64,000 nucleotides of DNA from Siphonodentalium dalli (lineage: Eukaryota; Mollusca; Scaphopoda; Gadilida; Siphonodentaliidae), in NCBI GenBank assembly GCA_032622095.1, contig CP136063.1:148419379-148483378 (forward strand). Reading direction: 5' to 3'. Made by a program: the position numbers and the translations under genes. The notes under the pieces were generated by a model. It was given only the letters and a program-made list of their open reading frames with translations. It was not told the origin of the DNA and did not search any database. Every line of letters starts with the position of its first letter. Within the stretch, counting starts at the first letter, position 1. This document shows positions 45,735-57,137 of this stretch, one piece after another.

Positions 45735-45964
45735 GGAGGCAATTTTCGGTATCGGTGTTCCCTTTATTGGAGTAGCCAAATGTTAGAATCCCTTTGAGTG
45801 GTGTTGCTGAAAATAATTTTGATTATTATTTGTATCCAACAAAACAAATTATGTGTATCCAACAGAACAAAATGGCGCAGTTTTATTTTTTGACATTTTT
45901 TGAACTGCAATTGTTCCCCATAAGCGAGAACCACCCAATTACGTATGACATCATTTACGTTACC

Positions 45965-46090
45965 TTGACTTATTGGCCGCATTTTCTACTTATTGGCCGA
46001 CTTTGTGTTACTTATTGGCCGCGTTTTCTACTTATTGGCCGACTTTTTGTTACTTATGACGCGGGCAACGTTCTACTTATTGCGGCCGAT
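45965..46090 (+). repeat. ACTTATTGGCCG minisatellite
   Basis: Six units of 20-23 bp alternate between a CATTTTCT/CGTTTTCT and an ACTTTGTGTT/ACTTTTTGTT spacer, giving a 42-bp dimer. It begins about 30 bp beyond the transposon terminus. Confidence 0.9.
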
Positions 46091-46224
46091 AACCTATAGC
46101 TAATTAATAAATATATATATATAGGCATCCTTTCCATGCATGGTATGATCTATGATGTTTTTTCGTCTGTTTAGCAGAATCAAAGATGATCAGGTATAAA
46201 AACGTCTCATATTCCGAAACGTAT

Positions 46225-46295
46225 AATGCCTGTGTTGTCAATAGATATACCTTTCGCACAATGAACAACTACTGATAAGAATTACGAATAGGGTA
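46225..46295 (-). repeat. Partial copy of the 50.5-kb repeat
   Basis: The reverse strand contains TATTCGTAATTCTTATCA and TTCATTGTGCGAAAGGT, matching 50543-50600. Confidence 0.7.
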
Positions 46296-47379
46296 CTTAT
46301 ATATATACGTCACTATAGAATGTGTGTTCTTTCTATCAGTTGTCGTATTGCCATGTCCGCAGTTATTTATGGTTTCGGTTTACGGTCCTCAATGTGGGAA
46401 TTGACTGCTATAGATTGTGTCCTTAAATTGCAATGGTCTTGTGCCCTTAATTTCTATATTTCTATATCTTAAACCCTCTGTGGATATTTGGTGGGAATAG
46501 AGAATACTTTTGCTCTCAAAGTGTTACACGTATTCTCATAAATTTATATCCAAATGGCATCACAAAACATGATTCTTACACATGGAATATAAGTAGTGGT
46601 CACCTTGTCAGGTCGGAGCGATTATGATTTTGTTTATCGCGTTTAATCCGTCCCACCAACAAAGAAGTATTTATTTATTTACAACTGCCTACTTCAGACG
46701 TTATAGCATGAAACATGAACATCATAAACACATTACATGTAGTTCGAAAAATAAAAGACGACAATTGTGTTTTACATAGAGATGTATGTATCAATCAATC
46801 AATCAATCAATCTAGTTTATCATATCTTCATGAAGAAACAGATGTTTTAAAGATATGTCCAGGTGCTCCTCTGTTCTGGTGCTATATACTGGCTAATCAT
46901 TTTCAGTTTAAAAGAAATGATGTTATGCATGTATAGCAGCTACATGTGCCCGACACAGCGAGATTTTGAGTTGTTTACGTTAGGCGATGAGTCTGTTCTA
47001 AAAAATGAAAGAAATCCTCTGTATCGGGCAGATATACCCTTGTCAGATGTCACTATTGGAGCATCCTGAAAAGTCATGTGCTACGGACTGCGTTTTCCTT
47101 TATCTCAGAAGTAACCATATTTGACAGCACACTGTGACCACTATTTTTGAACAGGCCTGCTCTACATTTCCATATCTCTTGGCAATTGTAACTTTTTTGT
47201 GGAAACTATATTGAATGGGACAGACTCAATCGGGTTATAATATATACATGAGCCATTCTAATATGCAATCCTCTGACGATTCAAGGTCCCTCAGTTTGAA
47301 TGAATATATGTATCTCTTAAATAGATTGATATAGATATACGTTTAACGCTTTCTTCTATGTATCTGTGTTGCTAGATCA
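46296..47379. other. Intergenic stretch
   Basis: Only an (AATC)n tract at about 46789-46812. Nothing else recognised. Confidence 0.5.
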
Positions 47380-49405
47380 TTATAGGAATGTCCTGATGTC
47401 CATCCCCATATAAATATGACAGTTGAGAAGATATAATTGTTCAAGTGACTTAATTCGGTCACCTTTTGTCGAGATTGTGAAATTGGAATGCCAAAACCTC
47501 ATTAGAACGGCATGGAGATGGCCTGGGAGATGACTATATATAACTTTGTTGGATATCGGCGAATTGAACAATCTTATAAATGCTAGTGAATCTCCTCTCG
47601 CCATCCATGACCCAAACGACCCCAAATGTGATTTAATTCATCATATCATTAAAGAACGTGCATTAATTTGGTGGAATCAGTGCTAAATATATTTGTATCA
47701 ACTTTGGTGCAACTCACCCCATGCATCACTTGAACCGCGCCACTTTTGTCATATTTAAACCACGTCTATTAGACTCATGCATGTATTATATAATGGAGAT
47801 GATTATATATAAGTTTGGTGGTAATCGGCCACTAAGCAAATTCTTATCATAGTTATTACCCCCCCCCCCATCTCTCACCCAAGCGGCACCAATTTCTCGT
47901 CTTTAAATCACACGTTTATATTCCTCGTATCACGGAGAAGAATAATATATCAATTTGGTCGAAATCTGTGCTAAAAATAGCCCCTCCCCTGACACCAACA
48001 ACGTCACTTTAGAATATTTTAACCCGCACCATTATCTTACTCGTAAAAAGTTACCCATGTTAGACCGCATTGGTGCCAACTCGGTTGTACCCTTAAAGTT
48101 ATATATAGAACACAGACAGATATTCGCAAATATTTGATTCATTGCACCATTTGAGAAGAACGTGTATGAGTTTGATAGTAATTGGCACTAAACATATTTT
48201 TATAAGTTTTGGGTGACCCTCCCGTCCCTATTTCGGAATCAAGCGGCACCACCTTTGACATCATTAAACCACACACTTAGACTCATTATAGAGATGAATA
48301 TATATAAAATTTATGAAAATTGGCGAGTATACACATTCGTATAAATTTTAGGGCCACCATTGCATATCTCTCACCAAAAGGCACCAATTTGGCGCATTTA
48401 AACCACACGATTACAGATTATTCGTATCACGGAGAAGAATATGTATCAATCAGGTGCATGGAAATCGGCGCTAAACATATTGTTTATCAATGGTTGTGTC
48501 CCTCTCACCCTCTAGGCACCCCTGACTCGAATGGCCCCACTTTTGACATCTTTAAACCACACAATTAGACTCCTGATATCATAGAGATTATTATTTGTAA
48601 GTTTGGTGCTAATCCGCGACTAAACAAATTTTAATCAAATTTAGTGCCCACTCCACCCCATCCCCATTTCTCACCAAAGAAGCACCAATATGACGTCTTT
48701 AAAATTACACGATTAGATTCCTCATATCATGGTTAAGAATGTGTATCAATTTGGTGGAAATTGGCGCTAAAAATATTGTGTATCAATTTTGGTGCCCCTC
48801 TCCCTTTCAGTGCATCCCTGACTCGAATCACGCCACTTTTGACAGCTTTAAGCCACGCCATTAGACACCTCGTACCATGGGGATGAATTTGTATAAGTTT
48901 CCTGGCAATCGGCGACTAAACCAATTCTTATCGTTAAATATAGTACCTACCCACCGCCCCCCCCCCCAAATCTCTGATCCCAACTACACCAATTTGGCGT
49001 CTTTAAATCACACAATAAGATTCCTTGTATCATGGAGAAGATCTCAGGAGAATGTGCATCAATTTGGAGGAATTCGGTGCTAAAATTTGGTGCCCCTCTC
49101 CCCTTCCGGGCATCCCTGACGCGAACGGCGCGACTTTTGACATATTTAAACCACACCATTAGATTCCTCATATTATGGGGATGATTATATATAAGTTTGG
49201 TGGCAATCGGCGACAAAAAAAATTCTGCCCCTCCCCCCTTTACTGCCCCTGACAACAACGGCGTCACTTTAGAAAATTAAAACCCTCGCCATTATCTTTC
49301 TCGTAAAAAGTTACCCATATTAGACCCCTTTTGTGCCATCTAGGTGGTCCCCTGTGAATTTCTATAGAACACAGACAGACAGACAGACATTCGCAAATAT
49401 AGATA
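47380..49405 (-). repeat. Degenerate long-period tandem array
   Basis: About ten to twelve diverged units, each with CCACTTTTGACATCTTTAAA-like, ATTAGACTCCT, ATGGAGATGATTATATATAA, TTTGGTGGCAATCGGCGACT and a C-rich tail (C11 runs at 47859 and 48957). The period is roughly 165 bp. Two places (about 48100 and 49365) read TATAGAACACAGACAGA then ATTCGCAAATAT. On the reverse strand this gives a CTGT tract like the Helitron-like 5' ends. It may be the central repeat region of another such element, but no 3' CTAG end was found. Confidence 0.7.
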
Positions 49406-49420
49406 TAGATAGAGGGAGAT

Positions 49421-50245
49421 GCTAGTTTACGTCCGATATCCGTTGGTACATATAGAGTTATATATTATATATATCGGACTTAATACGCCCAAGTCAACTT
49501 TGTCCATGCTGATATGTGGGAGGATCATGGAGGATACAATTATCAGAAAGAGCGATGTATTACGGTCACAATGATGTATTGTATCAAATATGTATGTTAA
49601 AATAAGCATATCTCATGCAATTAGAAGTCACCATGCATTCCATCATGGTTTGTTTATGTTTTCAAAAAGATCCAACTTCATCCAAAGTCTATTCGACAAC
49701 ATTCGGATTTTCACCGACAACAATTTCGACTCGGGGACAGATCGAACACACCCGAAACACGTACATATGAACGCATGGAATGTAGTTTTATTCTAATATT
49801 CTATCGCTGTTAGAAGGTTGATAAACCGTGTCATCGCTGGTTAGTTACACATTTCTTACACTGGCCGTCTCACGTTGTACGTTTGTTAAAACTTATTTCC
49901 ATTTAGCATGCTATTTTGTTTTCAATTAGCGACAACACTTTCTGATGTAAACAAACTTTACATACCGGTACGACAGAATAAGCCGCGTTCACATCGTGAG
50001 GTCAAACGAGTTCGTGTAATCTTTCAAAATTATGTAAACATGATTAAATATTTTTTTCTCATTAAATTACCGCTTTAATTCTGGAGTTCATAAAAATGTC
50101 ATATTTTCTACGGGATACACCAGTCTATTGTCGTAATTGTGATATTTCATTATATTTATTGGTGGCTTTATATGAGCGGGTCAACGCCGCTTTAAGTCCG
50201 ATATAAGCCGATATATATACCAATGGACCTCGGATGTCTACTAGC
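49421..50245. mobile_element. Inverted-repeat-bounded element
   Basis: The left end GCTAGTTTACGTCCGATATC then CGTTGGTA matches the complement of the right end with about six mismatches in 28 bp. AT flanks both sides. A second inverted pair inside (ATATCGGACTTAA near 49472 and TTAAGTCCGATATAAG near 50192) extends the termini. It abuts the tandem array to its left. No coding capacity. Confidence 0.6.
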
Positions 50246-50423
50246 ATTTCTCTCTACCGATATAACTAGCTGGTTTACGTACGAGGAAACTTAGACTAAG
50301 CTATGCCTTGATAACAACATAATTAAGTACAAAAGAATCACAACAATCAGAACTATATCACCTTACTGCGAGTGGAAAGACGTTTGAAGTCCACGATTTT
50401 CTTACAAACGGACTCATATATAT

Positions 50424-50600
50424 AACTACTACTGATAAGAATTATATTTATTTTTTGGTTTTTGGTAATAAATTTACGACTAGAATTATAGATATTTATT
50501 TTTTGGTCTTTGGTAATAAAGTTACGACTAGCGTTATAGATATTCGTAATTCTTATCATGTATAGTTCATTGTGCGAAAGATGTCTATTCAGAAAACATT
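50424..50600. repeat. Small inverted-repeat element with internal duplication
   Basis: ACTACTGATAAGAATTA at the left mirrors TAATTCTTATCATGTATAGT at the right. Between them a TTATTTTTTGG, TTTGGTAATAAA, TTACGACTAG unit is present twice. A partial copy is at 46225. Confidence 0.7.
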
Positions 50601-52301
50601 GCCAACTTGAGCTGCATTGAACTCACATTTTATTTAACGATCCGCCATGGGCGATTGTCAGAGATGCTAGAGGAAACATTTCCGTATGTATATATACCAG
50701 TGAGGTATCATTCAATATATGTGTGATGTATGTCACACACATAGTGCTACACACAGACAACGCTCTGAATGTACGAATCACATAATGACCAATCCATCAC
50801 AACAAACTCTAACAAGTACACACCTCGCGTTTCTTACATATCATCCGGTTGTCGCAGGGTCCACTCGATCGTCCTCGAGTGTCAGAAAGGAGCCGGTCAC
50901 CTGTCGATAATGTGCATACTCCGGCAGCGCCTTTTTGATGGAGTGCAATGTACCCTGCCTCTCTCCTGTGCATAATTGCCTATGGAGTGTCGATATCGGT
51001 CAATGCTCTTTTCAAAAGAAATCTGAATAGGTTTATAGAAGTGGTCTCGTTGGAACAGGATGTACATTGGAAGCCGGGCTAGAACATTGTCATCGATCCT
51101 ATATATCACATAATTCGTTGTTTTGTTGCATCGAGTTTCGAAAGAATTATGTTCGTTGATTTCATGCGTCCAGATAATGCCTGCACTGTGAAATCTTGAA
51201 CCAGATTTGTGTGGATGCATGGGTGGCCATGCATTCATTTTTTCTTCCACCATGCCGGGAATGACATGTGTTGCCAAAACGACATGTGTTTCTCGCCATT
51301 AGTGCCCGTGGGGTGGCATTTTCTTTTCTGGCGAACGTGCCAAACCAAACGAGCACCTTCAAAAATACAGGTATCGGTGTTGTCGTGTATGAAGCAACGT
51401 CCACGCCAATTCGCCATGTTTTCAATATTGCAGACTGTAATTTCTCACAACATATATATATCTGGAGATCAAATTCGTAAGCTTTTCAAACGTTTGGTTA
51501 GAGTCCTGATTAGTTATGTCCCTTTAGTGAATCGAATAAGCCCTATACATCTTTGCAGAGAAATGAGATATGACAGTATCCACCTGTGTCCACGGCCATT
51601 AGTGGCAGATTTATGCAGATCAAAGGTGTGTAAATCAGACGGGTGCTGGAACCTCAACAAATACTGATGTCGAGTGGGTATAGCTGATTTTGTTTAAATC
51701 AAAATCGATTGACACGGTTGATAACAGAGTCTGGCATCTCTGGTCGGGCATGGGAGCTATGGACATCGACAGGTCTGTACACTGTCTTCATGTAGTTGTT
51801 TAACTGTTTAACAACAATTCGGTTAGGTCTGCAGAATTTTCCATCTCGCCACCGGCGATGGTGTCAGTTCTCTTGTTTATTTACTGAACAATCGTGCAAG
51901 CAACGCGCGCATTCCTGAGCTCTAATTGGTGTTTCAATGCAGCCAATTTAGTTCCCAGATAATGGGTAAGCACTGCATGTGTTACAGAACTGAGCCGAAT
52001 TCGGAATAGCAATGGTAAGAAAAAAGTAAGGACGGTGAAGACAAACAGTTTCCAATCGCTGTAAAGATCATTTTCCCGCATACATTATATATACCACATA
52101 TATCTCCAACGGTATAAAGTTGTTTAGCAAAAGCTTGTTCACGGTTCGGTTCCCAAAACATGCCATATCAACACTACACAGATCACAGGTATTTGGCCAT
52201 ACACAAAAAAAAATTAAAAATATATAAAGGTAAGTATCAAGGCTGATAGTGAAAATATATATGTCAAAAATCATCCTCACAAAACCAATTTTTTTTATCA
52301 A
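50601..52301. other. Intergenic stretch with unrecognised frames
   Basis: Overlapping frames on both strands at 50897-51667, up to about 150 codons, match no family I know. One short stretch at 51265-51450 (containing VAFSFLANVPNQTSTFKN) has protein-like composition but no start, splice sites or motif. Nothing called. Confidence 0.4.
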
Positions 52302-53232
52302 ATTGATCTGGAATTCTAGCATTATGTGCCCAAGTAAACATATTTTTTGTTAAAGTTTAGCTTTCCGTCGTACTTTAAACAAGTGAGCATAGAAAATCAT
52401 TCGAAGTAACTTTTGTCAATGAAATTTATTTTTTGGTACCCGAAACGTCCGTCCAATGAAAAATCGAAAAAAATCAAATAATCCAACCCCTAAATCACCG
52501 AAATATATACTATTATCATCAAACTAAATAGCCCTATTGTCAAACAGACGTTGTTTCATGAAGTACAGCTAATTTGGGGTGGTACTCAACATACATCGAG
52601 TTTAATAACGATTTATGTCTTCTTCTTTTTCGTCAGTTTTACAGATTTCTTTTCGCGGGTGGCCATTTTGCAAAACTGAAAGCGAAACTAACTTGAACTT
52701 CATTAAATTAATTTTAATATCTCTCTTTTAATTGATAACCGGCATTCTTAATGACAAAAATCATGCGGTGGATATATAATACCCACTAGATAAGGAATTA
52801 GATAAAACATTTTTTTTATCGATGTAAAATTATTTTATTTTGGAGTAATTTACTGCAGCGTTTCTCGAGTTTGTTTCGCACTTTCAAAATTGCCTCCCGC
52901 GAAAAGAATAATGTAAAACTGACGGAAAAAAAAAGACAAAAATCGTTATTAAACTCGATGTATGTTGAGTACCACACCCAAATTAGCTGTCTGTTTGACA
53001 ATAGGGCTATTTAGTTTGATGATTAGAGTATATAGATTTCGGTTATTTAGGGGTTGGATTGTTTGATTTTTTTGATTTTTCATTGGGCGGACGTTTCGGG
53101 TACCAACCAAATAAATTTGATTTATCAACTTTAAATTTTTTCTATGTTCACTAATCTCAAATACGACGACGAACCAAACTTTTTTGAAAACTATGATTAT
53201 TTGGTCACATAGTGCTGCAATTACAGATCAAT
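52302..53232. mobile_element. Foldback element, 0.93 kb
   Basis: The outer ends are ATTGATCTGGAATTCTAGCA and the complement of ATTGATCTGTAATTGCAGCA. The arms continue for nearly 400 bp each, including GGTACCCGAAACGTCCGTCC and CAACCCCTAAATCACCGAAA against their complements, around a short unpaired centre near 52700-52850. No frames of interest. Long arms with no coding region are typical of foldback MITEs. Confidence 0.85.
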
Positions 53233-54881
53233 AAAAAGTTAAATGTTGCTTTTGTAGAGAAAAATGCTGACATCTATCAAAAATGAGATAGATACCTTTC
53301 CGAGATTTTTATTAAATTAAAAACCAAAAAAATTGTGCCTATTATAATACCTGTGCATCAGATCAGATTGAAAGACAATAGTTGGAATTTTCCAAATATG
53401 TGGGGTGGTTGGAATTTCCCGCCATGCAGTTGAGGTGTCAGTTTGAGATGGGAATTTTGGTCTTCAAGCGGTTGGGGATTCGATGGAAAATTAAATGTTG
53501 AGAGTTCCACAAACAACGAACCTATATCCGTATACAGTCAATTCCGAGGCCGATTTCATTGCTCTGTCCTGTTCTTGTTTCGAAGTTTGGTTAAATTGTA
53601 GAGTATCATTCATATCACGAGAGGATTAAGAATTCCCCTCTATGTATACTTCTATTCATTGAGAATAATCCGCTTGTACTTCCGTTATATTAGCCGCGAA
53701 AATTAGTACCGCATTCTATTGCTGCCGTTTTGGAGTATACACTAATATTTGCTCAAGCATTATGGTGTTTGCAAGTAGCAACATCATAGGGATTACGCAA
53801 TTGAAAAAGTATCTTTAAACTATTTATCAAGTAGAATTCTTCTAGAAATGTGTCAGTCCGCTTACTGGTAACATATACTGCCCGACGTGCGCTATATATA
53901 TTTGTAAATTTAAATATATTGGAAAGCTGCATGCAGGCAAGTTTAAATGCTATAGGATTGTGTAGTTTTCAGGTTTTAATTCAAAATGTTCTCCATTCGG
54001 TCCGACCATGCTAATGAATTAAAAACAACTTATATCTGCCTGAATTTACCTGCACGTTGTAGACAGTTTTCATGTTCGGATTTGAAACTGTTTCTCCCAC
54101 CGGGATGAAAATTGTCGATCGGTGGGTCCTGGTTTGGTTTAAACATATTTTAATAGTATATTCATATACAGATACTAGGGGATTGGAGGACAAGTTCTTA
54201 AAACTTAGATGGACCTCCGCTCCACACAATACAGAATAAGTATGACAATAAATATATATGGTATATTAAACAGAGTAGGTTTGGCATGACGGGTGCATGT
54301 ATACAATAACAATTGGATTTGAATATCTATACTATTAAGTATTACTGGTGAGTGATAGTGTGGTGGTGTTGGCGGGGGGGGGGGGTAAGACTGGGGTGCG
54401 AGTTAAATATATGTCATGTGGTTCGTTAATGGATGTTAATGGGGGTGCATTTGTTAGGGGTGGCTAGCTATATAGCCGACAGGGGAGTTTGTACATGAAC
54501 GTTATACTGTTCCTTCCCCGGTATCCAGTCAATATACTGTTAATCCATTTCAAAAAGGCAAGCAAAAACAATTTGAGGCACGACTTTGCAGGAAGTTAGA
54601 CCTATATATATTTTTTCAGTCAGATTCGGATTCAGTCGGATACTTAATAAACGTACATAAACAAAATAGCCTGAATTTGTGCACTGACCAATTGTTACCA
54701 TTTTATGGTGATAATTAAATGTATGTAGGGTCATCGTATAGTGGGGAATCATAATGGCACTGATGAGAATTTGCCAACAACCGGGGATGGTTGTTATATT
54801 ATAATGGTCCAATAACTGGAAATGTTGGAATACCATGCAGTTTGAAAAATCTAATTAACCCCCCGACTCGAGTCATAAACT
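53233..54881. other. Intergenic stretch
   Basis: 53372-53480 has TTGGAATTTTCCAAAT and TTGGAATTTCCC words related to the 33.7-kb element. A G12 run is at 54374-54385. No gene seen. Confidence 0.5.
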
Positions 54882-55010
54882 CTTTTGCATTATAATTAGC
54901 ATGTTGTTTGCATCGTTCATAGAGCACATGAGTGTATTTGCACTCACATTGGCTCAAATTAATTCATTTGTTGCATATATTCTGTTAAGAATAAAAGTGC
55001 AGATGGTCCC
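54882..55010 (+). repeat. Interspersed repeat, copy 2
   Basis: Copy of 34972-35105 in the same orientation with several small deletions. Confidence 0.85.
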
Positions 55011-56888
55011 ATAAGTGACCGGATTTAGTGTATACAGTCCCCCTTTAACGTATATGTGGTATCCAATTTGATGGGGTATCTTTAAATCACGAAAGATAAA
55101 AGTACATAAACATATAGAATTGTAAAATATATGTATGTAACTGTCCGTGCTCAACTGTGGGTATATAATCAGGTAAATCAAGGGAGAGCTGTATTATTGG
55201 CCAATCCAATTGGATAATTGTCTACATGCAGTGATAGTTCGACGGGTGGGTTATAAGATCGGATTATAAGATCGGATCGGACATTCGGCCAAAGAATCCA
55301 TTGATATTGCTCCTCGTTGATTATTTTGCCAAATACCCGATCTCTCGGATAGTATATCCTTTACAGAACGAAGCTGAACCTCAGGATTCATTCGAAGTAG
55401 AGAATGTCATTTGTTTATCATATAATTCAATCAAAAGAAATAAAAAAAATTAAGATGTATCTTTGTATATATAGATAAAACAATAACAAAGATATGTGGT
55501 AGGTAGGATGAATCACAATCGTTTTGTTACCATTATATACCTGTATCGCGGAAGTTGTCGTTAAAATGTTATCTCTGTATAAAAGTAAAGCTTACATGCA
55601 CGTGAATCATCAGTAAGAACTCCTTGTGCTTGATGTAGCTCGAAGCACAGTTCTCTGTCGGAACTATTGTAAAATTGTTATAGGTTCGGTACAAAACGGG
55701 TGTTCAAAGATGTCATTTTATTGTCGGGATCGTTATTGCTTGATTAGTTTAACAACAAAGTGTGGCAAATGTGTTCGCACTGCACATTAATATCATCCTC
55801 GGGCGAAATGCCACGCCCCGAGGAGATGACGGCGAAGAGACTCGTGTCTTTATTATCTTAACGGTATGACAATTCATCTGTGTGTCATCGACAATTATAA
55901 ATATGTTCCTGTCTCAATCTTTGATGAAATTTCGATGAAACTCCCGAAATTCAGATAAGCGTTGTTCATGAACCAGCTCATATATATACTGGTTGTCATG
56001 TTTCGATCGAGGGGACAAGGTGTGCGAAATAGTTCGTTTTGTTCGTTACCTGTGTCGCCATGTCGATTTCACATGGGCCTATATACTTCTCTGATAGTTG
56101 TGTTATTCGTCCAGGGGGTGCTCATGCTCTCGTACAAACGAATACGCGGCATCGGTTGATATCATGCAGGCCTGATGTAGACATGAGATGTTAATTGGTC
56201 AAGCGATCGGGTCTATCATGTCATCCCAAATCAATATAAATGTCATCGCATTTTGCATAACAAACTGACGGCATGTAAAACACAAGCCGCCTATACATAA
56301 TTGTGTATATATATATAACATATTAATGAGAAAAATAAATATAGTGAGATTTAAAATTTAGACCCATTTTCACATATAAATTCAGGTCGTGTATTATGGC
56401 TCTATATATACTGTTATGTTCACTGTGTCCATTACTTCGTGTATGTATGTGCTTGAACAAACTAGATTTGGGACTATACCAGTGGGTCTAATGACGGTCT
56501 AATTATGTACCCCCACCGGTAGTGCAATTGGGCTATATTAAGCGTATATAGGCATATTAACATATGTGTATTCGAAAAGAAAAAAAACAACAACTCTGTT
56601 CAAATGATTCAGACTGACCTCAAGTTCACCTTTCTTTCTATTATATGGTAAATATTTTCGTCAAGTTTCCTAAAAATTAACCAAGAAATGATATAAATAT
56701 TTATCACATAATTTGGCCATAAAAGCAGTTTCATAATTATCGGTAATAGACACGTTTAATATCATCGCGTGCGATGACGTCACGGCGTTCTTCAAATAAC
56801 TTGCGATCGCTGTAGTTTATGATTGTTGTTTTCGATGAATATTGCGCGTTGCTTCGGGTTTATTTGATCATGTGATATTTATCAACGT
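55011..56888. other. Intergenic stretch
   Basis: No supported gene. A small duplication of TTATAAGATCGGA lies at 55250-55274. Confidence 0.5.
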
Positions 56889-56975
56889 AATTTATCGACC
56901 TCGTCCTCTAAATTCTATTTGAGCCTCGGTAAACCTCGGCTCAAATCGAATTTAGTGAACTCGGTTGATAAATTC
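56889..56975. repeat. Hairpin 5 (87 bp)
   Basis: The arms AATTTATCGACCTCGTCCTC through ATTTGAGCC pair with GGCTCAAAT through GATAAATT, with several mismatches. The loop is TCGGTAAACCTC. Confidence 0.85.
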
Positions 56976-57137
56976 CGTATAAACTAGAAACTCATGTGAG
57001 ATCCTCTATATGTTACATCGTTATATACATAGAAAACTCACTGTTGGGTGGTTTAATTTTCAACTTAAACTTTTTGTTCGGTTTTGTAAAAATCTATATA
57101 TATACTAGCTGTGTTACTTAATAATTGATACTATATA

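Larger units (their letters stand above)
43570..45936 (+). mobile_element. TIR DNA element, right copy (complete)
   Basis: The termini GGGTGATTCTCGCTTATG (43570) and the complement of GGGTGGTTCTCGCTTATG (ending 45936) are inverted. AATT lies on both sides (43566-43569 and 45937-45940), a likely 4-bp target duplication. The right terminus extends the inverted repeat by GGGAACAATTG; the left terminus has lost about 14 bp that the left copy still has at 3700-3712. No transposase frame. Inverted relative to 1-3726 and about 40 kb away. Superfamily unassigned. Confidence 0.88.

Noticed and set aside
46789-46812. CRISPR-like or other spaced array at (AATC)n, or any spaced-repeat array in the window
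   Set aside because: The window is eukaryotic, and its tandem arrays lack the regular repeat-unique spacer alternation.
50897-51667. Protein-coding gene from frames of 126 and 152 codons
   Set aside because: The frames overlap on opposite strands, lack recognisable motifs, and their starts and splice sites are unsupported.
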